64,000 bases of DNA from Akkermansia muciniphila (GTDB taxonomy: Bacteria; Verrucomicrobiota; Verrucomicrobiia; Verrucomicrobiales; Akkermansiaceae), in NCBI GenBank assembly GCA_945874895.1, contig CAMCIC010000008.1, positions 62,001-126,000 on the forward strand, given 5' to 3'. The translations under genes and the position numbers were made by a program. Shown piece after piece: positions 43,309-50,891 of this stretch (position 1 is its first letter; each line of letters starts with the position of its first letter). A model generated the notes under the pieces. That model was not told the DNA's origin. It saw only the letters and a program-made list of their open reading frames with translations, and made no database searches.

Positions 43309-43339
43309 AAGCTCTCCCGTCAAAAGAGCCTTATTTTTT
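43309..43339 (+). terminator. Probable terminator after fabH
   Basis: AAGCTCT and AGAGCCTT pair with one bulge around a 9-nt loop, followed by ATTTTTTC. It overlaps the stop of the convergent cyclotransferase gene. Confidence 0.4.
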
Positions 43340-44158
43340 CGCTTTCAGGCGAATCTGATAGATTTTCGGCCAGCATTTGCCGGTGACAAAGAGGTCTCCC
43401 GTGCTGCTGTCATAGGCAATGCCATTGAGTACAAAATCGGGTTCCTTGCGAGTTTCCTTGGCATCGATCCCACTCAGATCGATGGTTCCAATTACTTTGC
43501 CATCGGCTGGATGGATGCGCACGATTTCATCGCGAAACCAGATATTGGCGAAAATTTCGCCTTCAATGAATTCCAATTCGTTCAACTGGGTGACTGGTTT
43601 GCCATCGCGCAGAACGGAGATTTCTTTGACCACTCGAAAGGTGGTAGGATCGAGAAACCGCAGACGCTCGCTGCCATTGCTCATGATGAGCAGTTGTCCG
43701 TCAGTGGTCAAACCCCACCCTTCACCAGAATACCCGAAATTTTTCTGCCACTGGAATGTCTTGGCGTCATAGACGAATCCAGTCTGATTTTTCCATGTGA
43801 GTTGATAGATTTTCCCATTCAGTTCGGTGACTCCCTCGCCAAAGTATTCGGCAGCGAGTTCTTTTCGTAGAACCACGCGGCCTGTCTGTTTTTCCACGCG
43901 GCGGATGCTGGTTTGACCGTTCCCTCCCGTGCCTTCGATCCAATGGCCTTGAGACCAGATCAAGCCCTGAGTGTAGGCTCCGGCATCATGGGGATATTGC
44001 CTGATGACCTCGTATGACAAATCGTTGTAACGCTGCCAGTCAGGCACAGCGCGAGGAATAACGGACACAGGAGCGGGCGGCACCGCCTCGGATTTTTTTT
44101 GGCAAGAGAGGCACGCCACCAACAGCACACAAATTATAGCTTTCATCAGCGTGCTCAT
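43331..44158 (-). CDS. Glutaminyl-peptide cyclotransferase, lipoprotein
   Basis: The 275-residue protein resembles bacterial/plant-type glutamine cyclotransferases, which convert N-terminal Gln to pyroglutamate. It has a lipobox 'VACLSCQK', then a five-bladed beta-propeller pattern with 'FTQGLIW'-like repeats: 'AYTQGLIWSQGHWIEGTG', 'GVTELNGKIYQLTWKN', 'GEGWGLTTDGQ', 'QLNELEFIEGEIFANIW' and 'VLNGIAYDSSTGDLFVTGK'. Placement in the periplasm facing side is likely. It lies 9 nt downstream of parB and may be co-transcribed with it. Confidence 0.88.
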   Translation of the reverse strand: MSTLMKAIICVLLVACLSCQKKSEAVPPAPVSVIPRAVPDWQRYNDLSYEVIRQYPHDAGAYTQGLIWSQGHWIEGTGGNGQTSIRRVEKQTGRVVLRKELAAEYFGEGVTELNGKIYQLTWKNQTGFVYDAKTFQWQKNFGYSGEGWGLTTDGQLLIMSNGSERLRFLDPTTFRVVKEISVLRDGKPVTQLNELEFIEGEIFANIWFRDEIVRIHPADGKVIGTIDLSGIDAKETRKEPDFVLNGIAYDSSTGDLFVTGKCWPKIYQIRLKAKK

Positions 44159-44167
44159 GATCCCATC

Positions 44168-45073
44168 TCACTCATCCACGCCTAACAATTCCAGAATGCG
44201 TTGCAAGTCGTCGTTGCCGTAGTATTCAATTTCGATGCGGCCTTTTTTCGGCGTATGTATGATCTGCACCTGAGTGGCGAAGAGAGTGCGCAGACGGTCT
44301 TCCAGATCGCGCACGTGGGATTCCAACTCAGCATGAGTGGTGGCAGTTGTCGTGCCATTCTTTTTTTTGATGACAGGAGGATGGAGGAAATCCTGCACCA
44401 GTTTTTCCGTGGCTCGAACCGTGAGAGACTTTCGCAGCACTTGGTCCGACGCGAGCAATTGCGTGGACTGATCCTTGAGCGACAGGAGTGCCTTGGCATG
44501 ACCAACACTGATGCGTCCTTGCGCGACCTGCAATTGCACATCATCATGCAAATCCAATAGACGCATGGCATTCGCCACGCTGGCCCGTGACTTGCCGACA
44601 CGAGTGGCAATTTCCTCCTGCTTAAGAGCGTATTCCTTGGCGAGGCGCACATAGCCTGCAGCCTCTTCCATCGGGTTCAGATCCTGACGTTGCAGGTTTT
44701 CAATCAATGCCATCTCCAGCACATCACGATCCGATGCCTGGCGCTCGATGACCGGAACCGTAGCAAGACCGAGCTTCGTAGAGGCCCTCCAGCGGCGCTC
44801 GCCCGCAATCAACTCGAGAGAATCCCCCACACGACGTACGATGAGAGGCTGGATGATGCCGTGTTGACGAATGGACTCCATCAACTCATCCAGTGGAGCC
44901 TCTACGAAATGCTTTCTGGGTTGCAGTGGGCTAGGCACCACCTGAGTCAACGGCACATCGCGCACAAGCTTGCGCTCATCCGGAGAGATCGTGGCCTCCG
45001 GTATCGAAGTAGCGGTAGCTTGTTTTTTGATCAAGGCGCCGAGACCTTTGCCGAGTGCTGCTTTGGTAGCCAT
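44168..45073 (-). CDS. parB: Chromosome-partitioning protein ParB
   Basis: ParB is a CTP-dependent DNA clamp that spreads from parS and helps load SMC. The 301-residue protein has the Spo0J-type start 'ALGKGLGALI', 'VPLTQVVPSPLQPRKHF', the CTP-binding box 'GERRWRAST' near residue 92, and the helix-turn-helix 'IATRVGKSRASVANAMRLL' near 145-165. A basic linker and a C-terminal dimerisation part follow. No parA gene, and no parS-like sequence (TGTTTCACGTGAAACA or close relatives), is visible in the window. A near-leaderless promoter lies upstream. Confidence 0.93.
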   Translation of the reverse strand: MATKAALGKGLGALIKKQATATSIPEATISPDERKLVRDVPLTQVVPSPLQPRKHFVEAPLDELMESIRQHGIIQPLIVRRVGDSLELIAGERRWRASTKLGLATVPVIERQASDRDVLEMALIENLQRQDLNPMEEAAGYVRLAKEYALKQEEIATRVGKSRASVANAMRLLDLHDDVQLQVAQGRISVGHAKALLSLKDQSTQLLASDQVLRKSLTVRATEKLVQDFLHPPVIKKKNGTTTATTHAELESHVRDLEDRLRTLFATQVQIIHTPKKGRIEIEYYGNDDLQRILELLGVDE

Positions 45074-45084
45074 AGTGGAGGGAA

Positions 45085-45113
45085 ATTATGCAGAGATGCG
45101 GAAAAAAAATCAA
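45085..45113 (-). promoter_or_regulatory. Candidate parB promoter, near-leaderless
   Basis: On the minus strand TTGATT, a 17-bp spacer and CATAAT end 11 nt before the parB ATG. The -10 matches consensus at 5 of 6 positions. The predicted leader is about 4-5 nt with no ribosome-binding site. Confidence 0.45.
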
Positions 45114-45188
45114 AGAGGAATTGCAGTGGAACGAATGTTTGATCGCAGATTCCTTGTCAAATCACGGATTTTCCGAGAAAAAAAATTC

Positions 45189-46295
45189 TCAGCGTTGTGA
45201 GGGTTTGGCAAAAAGCAAACAAATTGGTGAAGGAACTGAAAACGTTGCACCAGTGACAGTCAGTTTGCCCGATTGGGGGTCGATGGACAGAACCTGCAGG
45301 CTATCGGAATCCTGACCGGCCACAATCAGGTAGGCTCCACCAGGAGCCACGGCAAAATGCCGCGGAGTTTTGACATCCGTCACAGTCTGTCCCAGTTCGG
45401 TCAAGGCTCCGGTCTTAGGATCGATGGCAAAAGCTGCGATCGATTGATGGCCACGGTTGGAAGCATAGAGGAAGCGACCGTTCGGATGGATCTCGATTTC
45501 TGCTGTGGTGTTGATACCCTGAAACGAGGCAGGCAGCGTGGGAGCGGATTTCTGGGCTGTGAGAGCACCACCGCTACGCGTAAAATGCGTGACTGAATTG
45601 CTGAGTTCATTGACAACATACACCCATGGCTGACTCGGATGGATGGCGAGATGTCGCGGTCCGTCTCCCGCCGTGGATGGAGAAAAAGGAGGTTCCGCAG
45701 CGAAAATTTTCGCGGAGTCTTTGTCATAGCCGTAAGCCAGCGTTTGATCCAATCCCAGATCTGGGACTAAGAGCGCATCGCCGACAAAGTAGACGCCATG
45801 GGCATGCGGTGCCGTTTGACGCTGGGGATGGACGCTTTTTCCCTGATGCTTCACGACGGTTACCGGTTCAGAGGGAAGCCCCTTGGCATCGAGCAAAAAT
45901 GATGCCGTGCTGCCAGCGCCGTAATTTGCCACCGCCATAACATGACCTTGCGGTTCGATGGCCAAATGACAAGGACCTTTGCCGCCCGAGGGAACATCGC
46001 CGAGAAACGTGAGCATGGAATTTTCACCGATCGCGAAAGTCGCGAGTGATCCTGTGCCATCGGGACGGGCGCCGATCGAATACAACAGCTTTTTGTGAGG
46101 GTTGAGGCAAAGAAAACCTGGATCCTTGTAGGTCGCAGCCAGACGCAGGTTGCCAATCGAGCCAGTGGCATCATCAAAATCCACCAAATAAATCCCCTTG
46201 CTGTTGCGATCCGTGCGAGTGCCTACGTAACAAGGATGAATCGCTGCCGAGGCATATGCGCCGAGAGCGAGAATGATGATAAAAATTGGTTTCAT
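45189..46295 (-). CDS. Secreted lactonase family beta-propeller (Pgl-like)
   Basis: The 368-residue protein has a signal peptide ('FIIILALGAYASAA') and a seven-bladed propeller pattern of the YbhE/6-phosphogluconolactonase family ('YVGTRTDRNSKGIYLVDFD', 'GPRHLAIHPSQPWVYVVNE', 'TPRHFAVAPGGAYLIVAGQD'). Cytoplasmic members hydrolyse 6-phosphogluconolactone, but a signal peptide argues for a periplasmic lactone substrate instead. zwf lies 7 kb away, so a link to the pentose phosphate route cannot be dismissed. It is divergent from the yqjD-like gene. Confidence 0.83.
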   Translation of the reverse strand: MKPIFIIILALGAYASAAIHPCYVGTRTDRNSKGIYLVDFDDATGSIGNLRLAATYKDPGFLCLNPHKKLLYSIGARPDGTGSLATFAIGENSMLTFLGDVPSGGKGPCHLAIEPQGHVMAVANYGAGSTASFLLDAKGLPSEPVTVVKHQGKSVHPQRQTAPHAHGVYFVGDALLVPDLGLDQTLAYGYDKDSAKIFAAEPPFSPSTAGDGPRHLAIHPSQPWVYVVNELSNSVTHFTRSGGALTAQKSAPTLPASFQGINTTAEIEIHPNGRFLYASNRGHQSIAAFAIDPKTGALTELGQTVTDVKTPRHFAVAPGGAYLIVAGQDSDSLQVLSIDPQSGKLTVTGATFSVPSPICLLFAKPSQR

Positions 46296-46334
46296 TAGGA
46301 GTGAAAGCCAATCGAAGGACTCGTCTTAGGTCGA

Positions 46335-46351
46335 GAAAAATCGCATTTTTC
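46335..46351. repeat. Short AU-rich hairpin between lactonase and yqjD-like genes
   Basis: GAAAAAT-CGC-ATTTTTC is a perfect 7-bp inverted repeat with a 3-nt loop in the 140-bp divergent spacer. Similar A-stem/T-stem hairpins with 3-nt loops occur near 18150 and 8772. Function unknown. Confidence 0.35.
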
Positions 46352-46435
46352 GAGCAAAAGTGTGCCTTGCCATCGACTCCCATTCATGTCAAGGTTCTCC
46401 CTGAGAACGATTAGTAACCCTTATCCTTTCCCATC

Positions 46436-46801
46436 ATGAGCGAATCTTATTCTACCAATGCCGGCAGCCTCGATCCTCAGGCTGGCTTCACTCCCACTCC
46501 ATCGGTCTCTCAGGCCGCCCACGATCTGCGTGTAGCGGCGGAAGGAAAGATCAAAGATCTCGCGAGCCAAGCGGGTATGCTGACAGAAAAAGCGCGGGAG
46601 AGCGCCTCACAATTCCGCGACATCACCACGGAGAAAGCCGCGCATTTCCGCGAGATTGCTCAAGAGCAGTGGACGGACACACGCGCTCGTGCCCGCGAGG
46701 TTCACAGCAGTGCGGAGGAATATGTTCGCCAAAACCCCACCAAGTGCGTCCTCGGCGCTTTGGGCGTTGGTTTTCTGATCGGACTCATCACTCGCCGCTG
46801 A
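46436..46801 (+). CDS. DUF883 (YqjD/ElaB) membrane-anchored protein
   Basis: The 121-residue protein has a helical, charged N-terminal region and a C-terminal 'VGFLIGLITRR' membrane segment with the 'RR' end, the DUF883 pattern. In E. coli, YqjD anchors to the inner membrane and associates with ribosomes in stationary phase. It heads a three-gene group like E. coli yqjD-yqjE-yqjK. Confidence 0.9.
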   Translation: MSESYSTNAGSLDPQAGFTPTPSVSQAAHDLRVAAEGKIKDLASQAGMLTEKARESASQFRDITTEKAAHFREIAQEQWTDTRARAREVHSSAEEYVRQNPTKCVLGALGVGFLIGLITRR

Positions 46802-46811
46802 GCTGCATAGC

Positions 46812-47222
46812 ATGAGCGAAAAATCCCCAGACCCAGCTGCGAAACCCACAGCCGCTGGGAGCGGTTGGCAATCCGCCTTAGCGGAATTTGTCTCTTCCCG
46901 CATCGAATTGATCCGCTTTGAATCCAAGGATGTGGTGCGCTTGTTGGCAGAAAAAACGCGCCACACGGCGATGTTCATCACCTTCTCTGCGTTCGGTTGG
47001 TTTTTCTTTTTGGTCGGCCTGATCGGATGCCTGCATCAATTGACGCGCGCGCCCTGGTGGGCCTATGCCATGGGCTTCGGCCTTCTGCACGCCTTGCTTG
47101 CTTGGCGCATGGCGGCTCTGCTCAAACGCCCGCAACCACCCGTTTTCCCTCATACCTGCGAAGAATTTCACAAAGATCGTCTATGGATGCAAAGCCTCAA
47201 AACGCCGAACTCGAAGAGCTGA
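46812..47222 (+). CDS. YqjE-like phage-holin superfamily (DUF1469) membrane protein
   Basis: The 136-residue protein has two central membrane helices (residues ~55-78 and ~85-102) flanked by polar ends: 'MFITFSAFGWFFFLVGLIGC' and 'WAYAMGFGLLHALLAW'. This matches the DUF1469 family next to DUF883. It starts 10 nt after the yqjD-like gene and overlaps the next gene by 40 nt. The name 'holin' is a family label only. Confidence 0.82.
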   Translation: MSEKSPDPAAKPTAAGSGWQSALAEFVSSRIELIRFESKDVVRLLAEKTRHTAMFITFSAFGWFFFLVGLIGCLHQLTRAPWWAYAMGFGLLHALLAWRMAALLKRPQPPVFPHTCEEFHKDRLWMQSLKTPNSKS

Positions 47223-47575
47223 TCCGCCGCAATGATCTTGCACGACGGGCACTCGCCGATGAGTGGCAGGACGTGCGGCGTCGAATCGATCTGCCCACAC
47301 GCCTCAGCGATCACATCCGCGGCAACCGCGGTCTATGGTTTGCCGGTTCGGCCGCTCTCGGCCTCGTGGCCAGTTCATGGTTCCGCAAAAAAGCTCCATC
47401 CCACCCGAGTGTCACTCCTCCTCGCAAAAGCCTGATCGGCTTGGTTCTCACAAGCGCCTTCACTCTCGCCAAACCCGCGATCAAATCTTGGCTGTGGAGC
47501 GAATTTCAAAAACGCTATCTGTCTCGACAGCCCCTCTCCCCCCGCACAGGCGGCATACGCCATTTCCAAGATTGA
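47183..47575 (+). CDS. YqjK-like small membrane-associated protein
   Basis: The 130-residue protein starts at the ATG at 47183; the track start at 46997 is an upstream internal codon. It has a charged helical N-terminus ('NDLARRALADEWQDVRRRI') and weak hydrophobic segments ('GLWFAGSAALGLVASSWF' and 'LIGLVLTSAFTLA'). It completes the yqjDEK-like trio by position. Sequence similarity to YqjK itself is not certain. Confidence 0.62.
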   Translation: MDAKPQNAELEELIRRNDLARRALADEWQDVRRRIDLPTRLSDHIRGNRGLWFAGSAALGLVASSWFRKKAPSHPSVTPPRKSLIGLVLTSAFTLAKPAIKSWLWSEFQKRYLSRQPLSPRTGGIRHFQD

Positions 47576-47599
47576 TTTTTCCCCATCGAACTCTACAAA
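47572..47599 (+). promoter_or_regulatory. Candidate pilT promoter, leaderless
   Basis: TTGATT, a 16-bp spacer and TACAAA end exactly 6 nt before the pilT ATG. The -35 overlaps the stop of the preceding gene. No ribosome-binding site is present. Confidence 0.5.
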
Positions 47600-47605
47600 C
47601 ATTCC

Positions 47606-48685
47606 ATGTCACACACCGTTCTCGATCACGTTGACCAATATCTCCGCCTCGGCCAGGAATATGGTTGCTCCGATGTGCACCTCGCCACGGCATATCCACC
47701 TGCTTGGAGGCGAAATGGCCAACTCCAGCCGATCTGGGAAGATCACCCGCCACTCACCGAAGAGCAAGCCATGCAACTGGCAAAATCATTCCTCGGGGAA
47801 GCAGAATGGAAACGGCTCGATGAAAGAGGCGATGTGGATTTCGCCTACGACAATGGTGAGGGCCGCTTCCGCGCTTCCGTCGTGCGTCAGCGACTCGGGC
47901 TCGACATGGTCTTCCGTATCATCAGCACGAATATCCGTAGCATTCAAGACATCGGCCTGCCGATCGATCACATCGTGCCCCTCACCCGTTACCACAATGG
48001 CTTGGTGCTCGTGACCGGTTCAGTCGGTTCGGGAAAATCCACCACTCTTGCCGCTTTGATCGACTTCATCAATCGCGATCGCGAGGACCACATTCTCACC
48101 CTAGAGGATCCGATTGAGTATGTCTTCGACTCACAAAGCTGCCACGTCAACCAACGCGAAGTCCACTCTCACACCGAGTCGTTTGCCAAGGCGCTGCGTG
48201 GAGCTCTGCGGGAAGATCCTGATGTCATCATGGTGGGTGAGATGCGCGACCTAGAAACCATCCAGTTGGCTCTTACCGCTGCGGAAACAGGTCACTTGGT
48301 TCTCGGCACCTTGCACACCGGCAACGCTCCACGCACACTGGACCGGATTCTGGACGTATTCCCCACAGATCAGCGCGACCAGATTCGTATCATGGTGTCC
48401 GAATCCCTTCGTGGTATCCTCTCCCAACAATTGGTTCCCAAGGCCGATGGATCGGGGCGAGTGCTGGCGCTCGAGCTGCTCGTCAATACGCCGGCCGTGG
48501 CAAACTGCATTCGCGAGGGTAAGACCTTCATGCTGCCCGGCGTGATGCAGACCGGCAAAAACGTCGGCATGATCACCATGGATGAATCGCTGCGCAGACT
48601 CTACGTGCAAGGCGTCATTACTCCTGACGAATGCCTCTATCGAGCCGAGGACAAGATCCAAATGCGCGCTTTTTTCCAATCCTAA
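47606..48685 (+). CDS. pilT: PilT-like type IV pilus retraction ATPase (first copy)
   Basis: A 359-residue hexameric ATPase that pulls pilin subunits back into the membrane. The Walker A motif is 'GSVGSGKSTTLAAL' near residue 140, with a Val where the second copy has Thr. 'ILTLEDPIEYVF', 'NQREVHSHTESF', 'LREDPDVIMVGEMRDLETI' and 'LTAAETGHLVLGTLHTGNA' are the Asp, Walker B and His boxes of PilT. The C-terminal 'NCIREGKTF' corresponds to the AIRNLIRE region needed for retraction. A second copy follows 49 nt downstream. Confidence 0.93.
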   Translation: MSHTVLDHVDQYLRLGQEYGCSDVHLATAYPPAWRRNGQLQPIWEDHPPLTEEQAMQLAKSFLGEAEWKRLDERGDVDFAYDNGEGRFRASVVRQRLGLDMVFRIISTNIRSIQDIGLPIDHIVPLTRYHNGLVLVTGSVGSGKSTTLAALIDFINRDREDHILTLEDPIEYVFDSQSCHVNQREVHSHTESFAKALRGALREDPDVIMVGEMRDLETIQLALTAAETGHLVLGTLHTGNAPRTLDRILDVFPTDQRDQIRIMVSESLRGILSQQLVPKADGSGRVLALELLVNTPAVANCIREGKTFMLPGVMQTGKNVGMITMDESLRRLYVQGVITPDECLYRAEDKIQMRAFFQS

Positions 48686-48734
48686 TGTTTCACGATTGAA
48701 TCAACTTTTTCTTATTTCTTTACTTTTTTGACTC

Positions 48735-49844
48735 ATGGCCCGTATCGATGCCTTATTCCAATATCTGGTCGAATCCAAAGGCTCCGACCTTCACCTTTCC
48801 GAGGGACAACCGCCGAAAATCCGCGTTCACGGGGGCATTCACGCCGTCCCCGATCAGCCCATACTCACGGGTGAAGATTTTCGCGCGCTGTTGGCCGAAA
48901 TTTGTGATCCGAAAGCGTTTGAAAAATACCTCAAGAGCGGCGACCTCGACTTCGCTTACGCGATGGACGAGGCATCACGATTCCGCTGCAACTATCTCAA
49001 ACAAAAGAACGGTCTCGCCGCTGTGTTCCGTCTGATCCCTACGGAAATCATGTCTCTCGAGTCACTGGGCGTTCCCCAAGTGGTCAAAGAGTTCGGACAC
49101 ATGCGCTCCGGCTTGGTGTTGGTCACCGGCCCCACAGGTTCCGGCAAATCGACCACACTTGCGGCCCTACTTGACTACATCAATACCAATTTCGCCCGCC
49201 ACATTATCACGATTGAGGAACCGATCGAGTTCGTGCATCGCAACAAGCGCTCGATCCTGACACAGCGTGAGGTGCCGATCCAGACGCCATCCTTTGCTGA
49301 TGGTCTGCGCGCCGCACTTCGGGAAGATGCCGACATCGTTCTCGTAGGCGAGATGCGTGACTTGGAAACCATTTCGCTCGCTCTCACTGCCGCGGAAACC
49401 GGCCTTCTGGTGTTCGGCACTTTGCACACGAACAACGCCCGTAAAACCGTGGACCGGATCATCGACGTATTCCCCGCAGATCAGCAATCACAAGTTCGCA
49501 CCATGCTCGCAGCCTCATTGCGGGGCGTGCTAGCGCAGTTGCTATGCCGTCGTTGCGACAAGCCTGGACGGACCGCAGTGCACGAAATCATGTTCGCCAC
49601 GCCTGCAGTTTCCGCCATCATTCGTGAGGGTGCCACACAAAAACTCAACGACGTCATCACGGGCGGCAAGAGCGAGGGAATGCAGTTCATGGACGAATCC
49701 ATCTGGTCCAAACTGCGCGAAGGCATGATTTCTCCGCAAGAGGCATACATGAAGGCCATCGACAAAAACCGCTTCAAGAAATTCCTCCCGCCCGAACTTG
49801 CCGCGCTCGGCAATGCTTCCGGAGAAGCACAGGGCGCGCAATGA
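48735..49844 (+). CDS. pilT: PilT/PilU-like ATPase (second copy)
   Basis: A 369-residue paralogue of the previous protein. Walker A is the canonical 'GPTGSGKSTTLAALL' near residue 130; 'ITIEEPIEFVH', 'TQREVPIQTPSF', 'VGEMRDLETISLAL' and 'GTLHTNNA' follow. The C-terminus has 'AIIREGATQKLNDVI' and a Cys pair 'LLCRRCDKPG'. Tandem PilT-like genes suggest a PilT/PilU division of labour. No other pil genes are in the window. Confidence 0.93.
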   Translation: MARIDALFQYLVESKGSDLHLSEGQPPKIRVHGGIHAVPDQPILTGEDFRALLAEICDPKAFEKYLKSGDLDFAYAMDEASRFRCNYLKQKNGLAAVFRLIPTEIMSLESLGVPQVVKEFGHMRSGLVLVTGPTGSGKSTTLAALLDYINTNFARHIITIEEPIEFVHRNKRSILTQREVPIQTPSFADGLRAALREDADIVLVGEMRDLETISLALTAAETGLLVFGTLHTNNARKTVDRIIDVFPADQQSQVRTMLAASLRGVLAQLLCRRCDKPGRTAVHEIMFATPAVSAIIREGATQKLNDVITGGKSEGMQFMDESIWSKLREGMISPQEAYMKAIDKNRFKKFLPPELAALGNASGEAQGAQ

Positions 49845-49912
49845 CATGATCTCCACTTCCCGTTGCCTGAGCATGATGCGCGGACTTCCCTCTGTGAGGC
49901 AGATTTCCCCTA

Positions 49913-49934
49913 GCGCTGCTCCTCAGCGTTTTGA
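49913..49934 (+). terminator. Weak terminator-like hairpin after pilT pair
   Basis: CGCTG-CTCCT-CAGCG is followed by TTTTGAT. The stem is only 5 bp, so support is slight. The remaining 188 bp before the next gene show nothing else I can name. Confidence 0.3.
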
Positions 49935-50032
49935 TATCAAACGATCCCCTGATCTCTCATGAATCGCACCGCTCTGATGCCTGTCATTGGTATGGTCCAG
50001 ACCTTTTCTCATTGATCGAAAAAAAACGCCCC

Positions 50033-50887
50033 ATGCTCATCATCAATCAGGAACCTGTCGATCCATCGCTAATCGAAGATGCCTTTCAACGCATCAAGAC
50101 CACAGCGGAAATGCTCACTGATGTTTCCTGTTGCGAACGTGATGAGGAGTTTTTCGCCCAAGCAGAAAAGGAAGTCATCGATGGAATCCTTCTCGCCCAG
50201 GAAGCAGAAAAACGCCATCCCAAGCTCGACGAGGCAGAAGTAAAAACCGCCATGGAAGCCGCCCTTCGCCAGTGGCGTGAGAACGGCGCATCGTGGGAAC
50301 TCATCGAAAAACATCACGCGCAAATCCACCAAGAGACGACAGCCGCCTTGCGGATGGAGCGCTTTACGCAGGATCTCTTTGCGGACATAGGTGAACCCAC
50401 GGATCGGGAGCTAGAACACTATTACCAAGAGCACCAGCAAGAATTTTTCCAGCCACCGGCGGTGCACGCTCTGCACCTGTTGCGTTTTCCCGATCACGCT
50501 CATCCGTGGCATGTGTATCGCGAATTGCTGGTGCTGCGACAGCAAGTGATGGAAGGTGCGGACTTCGCCACGCTCGCGCGTGAACATACCGAAAAACACA
50601 ACAAGGAAATCGATCTCGACTGGATCACCATGGAGCGGATTCTGCATCCGTTTGAAGCAATTTTGTTTTCTTTGAGAGAAAAGGAAATCAGTCCTATCAT
50701 CAGTCACGATAACGCGTTGCACCTCGTCTACCCTCTCGAAATCCGACCAGCTGTTCAGCTCGGACTTGAGGAAAAATCCGAAGAAATTCGGCAACGCCTG
50801 CTACTAGAAAAAAAACAAGGCGTGCTGCGTGAATTGGCAATGTCGCTGCGCAACTGTGCCCTCATCGAAAGGAGCGAAGACTCCTGA
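50033..50887 (+). CDS. Cytoplasmic parvulin-type (PpiC/NifM-like) peptidyl-prolyl isomerase
   Basis: The ATG at 50033 starts 'MLIINQEPVDPSLIEDAF', giving 284 residues; the track start at 49931 adds non-homologous residues. An N-terminal helical SurA-like chaperone region (~1-135) precedes a parvulin domain (~140-240: 'AVHALHLLRFPDHAHPW', 'LLVLRQQVMEGADFATLAREH'). There is no signal peptide, unlike SurA or PrsA, so it likely acts in the cytoplasm, as NifM does. It converges with the metal permease gene with only 4 nt between stops. Confidence 0.8.
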   Translation: MLIINQEPVDPSLIEDAFQRIKTTAEMLTDVSCCERDEEFFAQAEKEVIDGILLAQEAEKRHPKLDEAEVKTAMEAALRQWRENGASWELIEKHHAQIHQETTAALRMERFTQDLFADIGEPTDRELEHYYQEHQQEFFQPPAVHALHLLRFPDHAHPWHVYRELLVLRQQVMEGADFATLAREHTEKHNKEIDLDWITMERILHPFEAILFSLREKEISPIISHDNALHLVYPLEIRPAVQLGLEEKSEEIRQRLLLEKKQGVLRELAMSLRNCALIERSEDS

Positions 50888-50891
50888 TTCG

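Noticed and set aside
46812-47222. Phage origin for the 'holin' family protein
   Set aside because: The protein sits in a yqjDEK-like chromosomal trio with no lysin, tail or capsid genes nearby; the family name is only a label.
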